Shown: piece after piece, positions 7,043-14,113 of the stretch
Layout: each line of letters begins with the position of its first letter
Position numbering within the stretch: position 1 is the first letter of the stretch
Origin: Betaproteobacteria bacterium
GTDB taxonomy: Bacteria > Pseudomonadota > Gammaproteobacteria > Burkholderiales > SG8-41
DNA length: 47,405 nt
Assembly (NCBI GenBank): GCA_025363435.1
Contig: JANYDY010000075.1
Location: 1 to 47,405 of the forward strand
Direction of reading: 5' to 3'
Position numbers and translations under genes: made by a program
The notes under the pieces: model-generated
Databases searched by the model: none
What the model saw: the letters and a program-made list of their open reading frames with translations, nothing else
Told to the model about the DNA's origin: nothing

Positions 7043-9226
7043 ATGAATAACACTATGCCTAACCTGAGCCGCCGTTCCTTCGTCATCGGTTCCGCCGCTG
7101 TCGGCAGCGGCCTTGCCCTCGGACTCAATCTGCCGTTCGCTTCGCGCCTGGCGCGCGCAGCGGAAACCACGCCTGAAATTACGGCGTGGGTCGTGATAAA
7201 ACCGGACGACAGCGTCATCATCCGCATGGCGCGCAGCGAAATGGGCCAGGGCACGATGACCGGCCTCTCGCAGATGGTCACCGAAGAACTCGAATGCGAC
7301 TGGACCAAGGTCAGCACCGAATATCCGACGCCGGGCCAGAGCGTCGCACGCAAACGCGCCTGGGGCGATTTCTCGACCGGCGGCAGCCGCGGCATCCGCG
7401 AATCGCACGAATACGTGCGCCGCGGCGGCGCCACTGCGCGCACCATGTTGATTCAGGCTGCAGCCGACGAATGGAAAGTGCCCTCTGCCGAGTGCGCGGC
7501 CGCCAACAGCATCATCACGCACACGCCGTCGGGCCGCACCACCACCTACGGCAAGGTTGCCGAAGCCGCATCCAGGCTGCCGATACCGAAAGACGTTGCG
7601 CTGAAAGATCCGAAAGACTGGAAGATCATCGGCAAGCGCATGCGCCGTCTCGATACGATGGACAAACTCACCGGCAAGCAGATCTACGGCGCTGATTTCA
7701 AACTGCCGGGCATGTTGAACGCCACTATCAAGGAATGCCCGGTGTTCGGCGGCAAGGTCAAAAGCTTCGATGCCGCCAAAGTCGAAGGCCGCAAAGGCGT
7801 GCGCAAAGTCGTGCAGGTCGGCGACAGCGCCGTCGCCGTGATTGCCGAAACCTGGTGGCAGGCGAAGACCGCGCTCGATGCACTGCCCATCGTCTGGGAC
7901 GAAGGCGAAAGCGCAAAAGTCTCCAGCGCCACGCTGGCAGCAGCACTCAAGGAAGGCCTTGGCGCCGAACAGGCTTTCGTCGGCAACAAGAACGGCGACG
8001 CCAAATCTGCGATCGCCGGGGCGACCAAAAAAGTGGAATCCGTTTACGCGTACCCTAACCTCAACCACGCAGCAATGGAACCGCTCAATGCGACAGCACG
8101 TTACACGCCGGATCGCTGCGAAGTCTGGCTCGGCACGCAAAACGGCGAAGCCGCATTCGCCGCGGTACTGGCTGCATCGGGCCTGCCCGCGGATAAATGC
8201 GAGGTTTATAAACTGATGCTGGGCGGCGGCTTCGGCCGGCGCGGCGCCTTTCATGATTTCGTGCGGCAAGCGGTATTGATTGCAAAACAGATGCCCGGCA
8301 CGCCGGTGAAGCTGATGTGGACGCGCGAAGAAGACATGACGCAGGGCCGCTATCACCCATTGACGCAATGCAAGCTTACCGGTGCCTTCGACTCCAATAA
8401 CAATCTGACCGGTCTGCATATGCGCATTTCGGGGCAGTCGATTTTGAACTCGGTACGTCCCGAAGCATTGGTCAATGGCATGGACCCGGCAACGTTTCAG
8501 GGTGTAGCCGCCTCCGGTGAATTTGAATTCGGCTACGCGGCGATTCCAAACTTCCTGATGGATCATGCGATGCGCAATTCGCATGTGCCGCCAGGCTTTT
8601 GGCGCGGCGTCAATGTCAATCAGAACGCGATCTACATGGAATGCTTCATGGATGAACTTGCGCACGCCGCGGGGCAGGATCCGCTCGAATTCCGCCGCAA
8701 GCTGATGACAAAAAATCCAAAGCATCTGGCAGTGCTCAACGCCGTCGCCGAAAAAGCCGATTGGGGCAAACCCGCTGCAAAGGGTGTATTCCGAGGCCTT
8801 GCGCAAATGAAAGCCTACAACAGCTATGTTGCCGCCTGCGCTGAAGTATCAGTCACCGACGGCAATCGGGTTAAGGTCCATCGCATCGTTTGCGCCACCG
8901 ATCCGGGTTACGCCGTCAATCCGGCGCAGATCGAACGCCAGATAGCGGGCTCCTTCGTCTACGGCCTGTCGGCGCTGTTCTATCAGGAATGCACGGTCAA
9001 GAACGGCCGCATCGAGCAGACTAACTTCCATAACTATAACTCGATGAAAATCGCGCAAATGCCGAAGATCGAAGCCATCGTCATGCCCTCGGGCGGATTC
9101 TGGGGCGGCGTCGGCGAGCCGACGATTTGCGTCGCCGCACCCGCGGTACTCAACGCGATTGCCGCCGCCACCGGCAAACGATACCGTTCCGTGCCGCTGA
9201 AAAACCACGGCATCACGCTGGTGTAA
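7043..9226 (+). CDS. Tat-exported molybdopterin-binding large subunit (IorB-like, xanthine dehydrogenase family)
   Basis: The 727-residue protein starts with a twin-arginine signal (LSRRSFVIGSAAV) and then follows the Ior/Cox large-subunit pattern. A cofactor-binding GGGFGRRGAF lies near residue 395 and the C-terminal GGVGEPTICVAAP near 694, where the glutamate of GEP is the expected catalytic base. It would hydroxylate a carbon of a heteroaromatic ring or aldehyde in the periplasm, probably with molybdopterin cytosine dinucleotide. No cytochrome gene accompanies this pair, unlike the second set at 12.3-16.4 kb. Its stop codon is followed directly by the GTG start of a SoxY-like gene, implying coupled translation. 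Confidence 0.87.
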   Translation: MNNTMPNLSRRSFVIGSAAVGSGLALGLNLPFASRLARAAETTPEITAWVVIKPDDSVIIRMARSEMGQGTMTGLSQMVTEELECDWTKVSTEYPTPGQSVARKRAWGDFSTGGSRGIRESHEYVRRGGATARTMLIQAAADEWKVPSAECAAANSIITHTPSGRTTTYGKVAEAASRLPIPKDVALKDPKDWKIIGKRMRRLDTMDKLTGKQIYGADFKLPGMLNATIKECPVFGGKVKSFDAAKVEGRKGVRKVVQVGDSAVAVIAETWWQAKTALDALPIVWDEGESAKVSSATLAAALKEGLGAEQAFVGNKNGDAKSAIAGATKKVESVYAYPNLNHAAMEPLNATARYTPDRCEVWLGTQNGEAAFAAVLAASGLPADKCEVYKLMLGGGFGRRGAFHDFVRQAVLIAKQMPGTPVKLMWTREEDMTQGRYHPLTQCKLTGAFDSNNNLTGLHMRISGQSILNSVRPEALVNGMDPATFQGVAASGEFEFGYAAIPNFLMDHAMRNSHVPPGFWRGVNVNQNAIYMECFMDELAHAAGQDPLEFRRKLMTKNPKHLAVLNAVAEKADWGKPAAKGVFRGLAQMKAYNSYVAACAEVSVTDGNRVKVHRIVCATDPGYAVNPAQIERQIAGSFVYGLSALFYQECTVKNGRIEQTNFHNYNSMKIAQMPKIEAIVMPSGGFWGGVGEPTICVAAPAVLNAIAAATGKRYRSVPLKNHGITLV

Positions 9227-9691
9227 GTGCAGGCGCGCCGGCGATTTCTTTCCGCAGCGGGCGGGTTCGCGGCGGCAGCAGTGCTGCCGCCGCGCGCTTT
9301 TGCGCAGCTTGCGCGCACGCCGCTCAACAACATGCCGGAAATCATCAAGCGCGTCACCGGCGGCGCCGTCATCAACAAAGGCCGCGTCAAGCTGAACGTG
9401 CCGCCGCTGGTTGAGAACGGCCATCTGGTGCCGCTCGGCGTGACGGTTGATAGCCCGATGACCGCGACTGATTACGTCAGCGAAATCCACGTCTTCACCG
9501 AAAAAAATCCGCTGCCCGAAATGATCAGCTTTCACATCGGACCGCGCGCCGGACGTGCCGCGATTGCAACACGCGTGCGGCTGGCCGATACGGAGAACGT
9601 GGTGGCGATTGCGCGCCTGAGCGACGGCTCGTACTGGTCGGACAGCGCGTTCGTGATCGTCACGCTCGCCGCCTGCCTCGAGGAACTCTGA
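9227..9691 (+). CDS. SoxY-like sulfur-carrier protein with AACLE arm
   Basis: The 154-residue protein has a Tat-like signal (RRRFLSAAGGF, cleavage near AFAQ) and a SoxY-type core (VPPLVENGHLVPLGVTVDSP; YVSEIHVFTEKNPLPEM). Canonical SoxY ends in a flexible GGCGG arm whose cysteine carries sulfur intermediates. Here the C-terminus reads TLAACLEEL, keeping one cysteine (C150) but losing the glycines. I recall a SoxY-related subfamily with an AACIE arm, and this matches it better than true SoxY. The GTG start abuts the stop of the hydroxylase gene, and its stop overlaps the soxZ start by one base. No soxA, soxX, soxB or soxCD is present in the window, so a role in thiosulfate oxidation is not supported. 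Confidence 0.82.
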   Translation: MQARRRFLSAAGGFAAAAVLPPRAFAQLARTPLNNMPEIIKRVTGGAVINKGRVKLNVPPLVENGHLVPLGVTVDSPMTATDYVSEIHVFTEKNPLPEMISFHIGPRAGRAAIATRVRLADTENVVAIARLSDGSYWSDSAFVIVTLAACLEEL

Positions 9692-10011
9692 TGGCGGTCG
9701 CGCGCCTCGACGTACCAAAAACCGCGAAGCGCGGCGAGATCATCGAGATCCGCACGCTGGTAAGCCATGTCATGGAAAACGGTTTTCGCCGCAACTACCT
9801 CGGCGTGCCGCTGCCGCGCGACATCATTACCGATTTCAGCTGCAGCTATAACGGCGTCGAAATCTGCCGCGTGGCGCTCTACCCGTCGATCGCAGCGAAT
9901 CCCTTTCTTTCGTTTACGACAATAGCAACAGAAAGCGGCACGCTGACTTTCAACTGGCGCGGCGACAATGGTTTCAACCACAGCGAAACCGCAAGCATCG
10001 CGGTTGAATAA
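9691..10011 (+). CDS. soxZ: SoxZ-like partner of the carrier protein
   Basis: The 106-residue protein matches SoxZ: an immunoglobulin-like fold signature with FSCSYNGVEICRVALYPSI, then ANPFLSFTTIATESGTLTF and a W-x-D/G ending. SoxZ dimerises with SoxY and presents its cysteine arm. It has no signal peptide, as is usual because it travels with SoxY through the Tat system. The ATG overlaps the stop of the SoxY-like gene (TGATG). Confidence 0.88.
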   Translation: MAVARLDVPKTAKRGEIIEIRTLVSHVMENGFRRNYLGVPLPRDIITDFSCSYNGVEICRVALYPSIAANPFLSFTTIATESGTLTFNWRGDNGFNHSETASIAVE

Positions 10012-10043
10012 CGCCGAGCGCATGCGAACCGCGAGGAAATGCA

Positions 10044-11015
10044 ATGCGCCGCAATAATTCCGCAAACTGGTTTGCCCTCGCACTGGCGTTAACGCCGGCG
10101 CTGGCGACCGCGCAAGCCTATCCGTCAAAACCGATCCGGCTGGTAGTTCCGTTTGCACCGGGCGGCAGCACCGATGCGATCGCGCGCATCATCGGCCAGA
10201 AACTCGATGAAGTTCTCGGTCAGCAAGTAGTGATCGAAAACCGCGCCGGCGCAGGCGGCAACATTGGTGTCGATTTTGTCGCCAAGTCACCCGCTGACGG
10301 CTACACGCTGATTTTCGGTCACATCGGCACTTTCGGCTTCGGCCCGTCGATGTACAAAAAACTGCCCTATGATCCGGTGCGCGACTTCGCACCGATCGCG
10401 CTCTTCGCCATGGTACCGAATATGCTGGTCGTGCATCCGTCGTTGCCGGCGAAATCGGTCAAGGAGCTTGTCGCGCTCGCGCGCGCGAATCCCGGCAAAT
10501 TAAACTACGGCTCTTCGGGCAACGGTAGCGCATCGCATCTGGCGACCGAATATTTCAAGCTGTTGAGCAAAACCGACATCACGGCGATTCCCTACAAAGG
10601 CACCGGCCCGCTGGTCACCGACGTCATCGCCGGGCAAACATCGCTCACCATCACCGGTGTGCCGCCGCTGTATCCGCATGTGCAATCGGGGCGGTTGCGC
10701 GGGCTCGCCGTCGGCTCGGTCAAACGCCTGCCGTTGATGCCGGATCTGCCGACGATCGCCGAAGCCGGTGTGCCGGGCTACGAATCCTCGACCTGGTTCG
10801 GGCCGCTGGCGCCAGCAAAAACGCCGCGCGACATTATCGTGCGATTGAACACAGAATTGATGAAGATGCTGCAGCGGCCCGAAGTCAAAGCGCGCTTTGC
10901 CGCCGACGGCATAGAAGCGCTCGGCAGCACGCCGGAAGAATTCGGCGCTTATATCAAAACGGAAATCGAACGCTGGGGCCGCGTCATCAAGGCCGCCGGC
11001 GTACAACCTGAATAG
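10044..11015 (+). CDS. Bug/TctC-family periplasmic solute-binding protein
   Basis: The 323-residue protein has a signal peptide ending ATAQA and the family opening YPSKPIRLVVPFAPGGSTDAIAR. This is followed by VIENRAGAGGNIG and DGYTLIFG, all characteristic of Bug receptors. These bind carboxylates and other small anions, sometimes for a tripartite TctAB transporter, but no tctA or tctB is present. It starts 32 bases after soxZ and may end the hydroxylase-SoxYZ operon, suggesting that its ligand is the substrate or product of that enzyme. The ligand cannot be deduced. Confidence 0.87.
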   Translation: MRRNNSANWFALALALTPALATAQAYPSKPIRLVVPFAPGGSTDAIARIIGQKLDEVLGQQVVIENRAGAGGNIGVDFVAKSPADGYTLIFGHIGTFGFGPSMYKKLPYDPVRDFAPIALFAMVPNMLVVHPSLPAKSVKELVALARANPGKLNYGSSGNGSASHLATEYFKLLSKTDITAIPYKGTGPLVTDVIAGQTSLTITGVPPLYPHVQSGRLRGLAVGSVKRLPLMPDLPTIAEAGVPGYESSTWFGPLAPAKTPRDIIVRLNTELMKMLQRPEVKARFAADGIEALGSTPEEFGAYIKTEIERWGRVIKAAGVQPE

Positions 11016-11027
11016 CCGCGCGGCGCC

Positions 11028-11960
11028 TTAGTGCGCGGCCAGCGCGCTGCGCTGCGCCGCCGCCTCTGCCGGCAGCGGCACGCCTTCCTGCTCGCAGCTG
11101 TTGGCGACATCGCTGACGGTGACTCGGCGCATATCGCGCACCCAGCGCAAATCGTCGAAGTCGGTGCCGCGGTGCATAGTGCAGCGGTTGTCCCACATGA
11201 TGAGTTCATTGGCGCGCCAGCGGTGCGTATAGACAAACTGGCGTTGCGTCACATGCGCGATCAACCCGTCGATCAAGGCGCGGCCTTCAGCATCGGACAT
11301 GCCGTATACCGGCCCGGCATGCGAGGCGACGTACAGCGACTTGCGGCCGTTCTGCGGAATCGTGCGCACCAGCATCTGCGGCACCGGCGGCAGACGTTTC
11401 TTTTCTTCTTCGGTGAATTCGGAAAATCCGCTGCGCCGGCGCGAAGTGGCTATCCAGTGCTCGACCACCAGCCCGTCGAGTTTTTTCTTCATCGCTGCGG
11501 GCAGCGCATCGTAGGCGGCACGCTGGTCGGCAAACTCGGTATGCCCGCCGATTGGCGCGATCATCGTCGAATACAGCAGCGAGCAAAGGCTCGGCAGAAA
11601 CTTGAACGAGCTGTCGGTGTGCCACAGCTTGTTGCCGGCCTTGTACATGCGCTGGCGGCTGCTCTCACCCCAGATCTTGCCATCTGCTGTCAGATTCGAA
11701 ATATCGGAAAATGCACCGGTATAGCGTGTCGGCGTCGCCTTCGGATCGAGCGTGCGCTCGTTTTCGATCGGCCCGAACATTGCACCGAAGGCGAGGTGCT
11801 GCTCCGGCGCCAGATTCTGGCCGGGAAAAATCAGCACCGAATATTTCCAGAATGCCTGCTGAATCGCGGCGAAATCCGCGGCCGACACCGGCTGCGACAG
11901 ATCAATATCGCCGATCTCGGCCGCAAAACCCGGTGTAACAGGGCAAACCGTGATTCCCAT
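11028..11960 (-). CDS. TauD/TfdA-family 2-oxoglutarate-dependent dioxygenase
   Basis: The 310-residue protein carries the Fe(II) facial triad of the family: H114 and D116 in WHTDSSF and H263 in DNRCTMHRGTDFD. R278 or R279 is the likely 2-oxoglutarate-binding arginine in RDMRRVTVSD. Enzymes of this group hydroxylate next to a heteroatom, for example in taurine, alkyl sulfates or phenoxyacetates, and the hydroxylated product often breaks down. It converges with the Bug gene (12-base gap). The link to a SoxYZ-like carrier makes an organosulfur substrate tempting, but that is inference only. A GGAGCAAT ribosome site precedes the ATG. Confidence 0.85.
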   Translation of the reverse strand: MGITVCPVTPGFAAEIGDIDLSQPVSAADFAAIQQAFWKYSVLIFPGQNLAPEQHLAFGAMFGPIENERTLDPKATPTRYTGAFSDISNLTADGKIWGESSRQRMYKAGNKLWHTDSSFKFLPSLCSLLYSTMIAPIGGHTEFADQRAAYDALPAAMKKKLDGLVVEHWIATSRRRSGFSEFTEEEKKRLPPVPQMLVRTIPQNGRKSLYVASHAGPVYGMSDAEGRALIDGLIAHVTQRQFVYTHRWRANELIMWDNRCTMHRGTDFDDLRWVRDMRRVTVSDVANSCEQEGVPLPAEAAAQRSALAAH

Positions 11961-12016
11961 GATTGCTCCTCCGAACCGGCATTATCCGCGCGCGGCGGCA
12001 AAAATGCGACAGGCTC

Positions 12017-12096
12017 GCGCACGTCGACCAGTGCCAACGCCTGCTTCAGCGCCTGCGTAAGCGTCTCGTCGGCGTGGCCACACCCGACGGATCCGT
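12017..12096 (-). pseudogene. Decayed fragment of a radC gene
   Basis: Read on the minus strand, 12079-12017 encodes [21 protein letters not shown], matching the intact RadC (20145-20819) segment around its JAMM metal site. By eye the two DNA copies differ at about 9 of 63 positions, mostly silent. Continuing to about 12096, DPSGVA (RadC: HPSGVA) appears in another frame after a deletion of about 10 bases, so the piece is frameshifted and dead. It sits in the 369-base gap between the dioxygenase and the cytochrome gene. I see nothing else recognisable in 12097-12329 beyond the upstream region of the cytochrome gene. Confidence 0.8.
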
Positions 12097-12329
12097 CACC
12101 CGTGAAGATCTGTAATGTAGAATGGTAAAGACAACAATAAGCGGCCTGTTTCTATTAATCGCGATTGCTGAATGTGCCTCTCGACGATTTATGGCGCGAT
12201 GGGCAAATGCATGGCAGATATTGCGGTGACCGGGTCTGCATCCATGCGTATGATTCCGGGGCAGATCAAGACAGCGAACGCGACAGCGATTTCATTTGTA
12301 CAGAAACCTATCGGGTTGAGTAGTCTCAT

Positions 12330-13646
12330 ATGAAGAGAATTATTCAGTCATTGCTTGGACTGGGCGTGCTCGTGGGGGGCGCGTTTCTGGTCTATGCGTG
12401 GCATCCCGAAATCGCAAAGATCGAGCCGCCGAAGCCGGAAAGTTTCGCCGCCGAGCTGGTGGAAAAGGGGCGCGTTCTCGCCGGCGCCGGTAACTGTGCC
12501 AGTTGCCATACACTGAAGGGCGGGCCGGATTATGCGGGGGGACGTGGCATGCACACGCCTTTCGGCACGCTCTATGTCACCAATATCACCCCGGATGTCG
12601 AAACCGGCATTGGCGGTTGGTCGGAACAGGCCTTCGCACGCGCCCTGCGCCTGGGTCTGGCGCGCGATGGCGCGCATCTGTTCCCCGGCTTGCCCTATAC
12701 CTCATATAAAAACATCACCGATGCGGACGTGACGGCGCTATATGCGTATTTCATGACGCGCAAGCCGGTGAAGATGGAAGAACCGAAAAGCACCATCCCC
12801 TTCCCGCTCAACGTCCGCCTGTTCCAGGCCGGCTGGAAACTCCTGTTCTTCGCGCCCACGCCAATGCAGTCCGATCCCGGCAAGAGCGCCGAATGGAACC
12901 GCGGTGCGTATCTTGCCGAAGGTCTGGGCCATTGCACCGCCTGCCACACGCCGCGCAACATTCTGGGAGCGGAAAAGACCGGGGCGGCGCATTTCTCCGG
13001 CGCGCTGGTCGATAACTGGTATGCGCCGTCACTCAAGGGCAAGGGCGATGCCGCGTTGCCTTGGTCGGCGAACGAGCTCTATGCCTATCTGCGCGATGGC
13101 GGTTCGCCGTTGCACGGCGTGGCCGGCGGATCCATGGGCCATGTTATCGAGGGGTTGAACCGGCTGCCGGATCAGGATATCCGCGCGATGGCGGTGTATT
13201 TCGCCGATCTTTCGGGCAACCCGGTCGATCCGTCTGCGCAGGAAGTCGCCACCCTGATGGCGCGCAATGGCATGTTGCCTGCAAGCGCCACCGCCGAAGA
13301 AAAGCGCGGCGAGGTGATCTTCAAGAACAGCTGCGCCGGCTGCCACTACAACCCGCCGGGCCTACCCAATGTGCTGCGGCCGGAGTTGTCATTGAACTCG
13401 GCGGTCACCGGGCCGGATCCGACCAACCTGCTGCGCTTGACGCTTGAAGGGGTGAGCATCGCCGACGGCCTCAAGGACGCATACATGCATGGCTATGCCA
13501 TCGGCCTGAGCGATGCCAATGTGGCCGCCGTCGCCAGGTATCTGCGTCGAACCTACGGCCCGGCGAACGAAGAAGCGCACTCGGCCTGGAACACCTTAGA
13601 CAAGAGCGTGGGCGCGCTTCGCGCTGTGGGCAGGGAGCACAAATGA
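12330..13646 (+). CDS. Triheme membrane-anchored cytochrome c, electron-acceptor subunit of a molybdenum hydroxylase
   Basis: The 438-residue protein has one N-terminal hydrophobic helix and three CXXCH heme c sites: CASCH (near residue 56), CTACH (near 208) and CAGCH (near 331). This is the layout of the cytochrome subunits of periplasmic alcohol, aldehyde and nicotinate-type dehydrogenases, which pass electrons to the quinone pool or oxidase. The stop overlaps the start of the following [2Fe-2S] gene (ATGA), so the three genes 12330-16434 form one complex. The N-terminal helix is probably an uncleaved anchor or a signal peptide. Confidence 0.9.
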   Translation: MKRIIQSLLGLGVLVGGAFLVYAWHPEIAKIEPPKPESFAAELVEKGRVLAGAGNCASCHTLKGGPDYAGGRGMHTPFGTLYVTNITPDVETGIGGWSEQAFARALRLGLARDGAHLFPGLPYTSYKNITDADVTALYAYFMTRKPVKMEEPKSTIPFPLNVRLFQAGWKLLFFAPTPMQSDPGKSAEWNRGAYLAEGLGHCTACHTPRNILGAEKTGAAHFSGALVDNWYAPSLKGKGDAALPWSANELYAYLRDGGSPLHGVAGGSMGHVIEGLNRLPDQDIRAMAVYFADLSGNPVDPSAQEVATLMARNGMLPASATAEEKRGEVIFKNSCAGCHYNPPGLPNVLRPELSLNSAVTGPDPTNLLRLTLEGVSIADGLKDAYMHGYAIGLSDANVAAVARYLRRTYGPANEEAHSAWNTLDKSVGALRAVGREHK

Positions 13647-14113
13647 GCACCGCTTTCAAGATCAACGGGCAGCAGGTCAGCGTCAACGATGCCGGCGACA
13701 CGCCGCTGTTGTGGGTGATTCGCGACACGCTCGGCATTACCGGCACCAAATTCGGTTGCGGTATCGGCATGTGCGGCGCCTGCACGGTTCATGTGAATGG
13801 CCGCGCGGTGCGCTCCTGCCTGACTGCGGTGCAAGACGTGGCCGGCGCCGCGATCACTACCATTGAGGGCTTAAATCCCCGGGGTGAACACCCGCTGCAA
13901 AGCGCCTGGATCAGGCACCAGGTGCCGCAATGCGGCTATTGCCAATCGGGACAAATCATGCAGGCCGCCGCGCTGCTCAAAGACATTCCCAAACCGACGG
14001 ATGCGGATATCAATGAAGTGATGAGCGGCAACTTGTGCCGCTGCATGGCTTATGTACGGATCAAGGCGGCCATCCTCGATGCCGCGGCCGTTATGCGCGG
14101 GAAAAAGCCATGA
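13643..14113 (+). CDS. [2Fe-2S] subunit of a molybdenum hydroxylase (second set)
   Basis: The 156-residue protein shows GCGIGMCGACTVH with a downstream C for the ferredoxin-type cluster, and CGYCQSGQ plus CRC for the second cluster, as in IorA, NicA and related small subunits. It overlaps the cytochrome gene upstream and the large-subunit gene downstream by four bases each (ATGA in both cases), which is strong evidence for a stoichiometric complex. Similarity to the first set (6582-7031) is clear, but the two are not recent duplicates judging from many amino-acid differences. Confidence 0.9.
   Translation: MSTAFKINGQQVSVNDAGDTPLLWVIRDTLGITGTKFGCGIGMCGACTVHVNGRAVRSCLTAVQDVAGAAITTIEGLNPRGEHPLQSAWIRHQVPQCGYCQSGQIMQAAALLKDIPKPTDADINEVMSGNLCRCMAYVRIKAAILDAAAVMRGKKP

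Noticed and set aside
7028-8806. 592-codon minus-strand frame opposite the first hydroxylase large subunit
   Set aside because: It mirrors a well-conserved gene, has no ribosome site or family signature and is rich in Arg, His and Ala.
9227-10011. Thiosulfate-oxidation (Sox) locus
   Set aside because: Only a variant SoxY and SoxZ are present; SoxA, SoxX, SoxB, SoxC and SoxD are absent and the carrier arm is not GGCGG.
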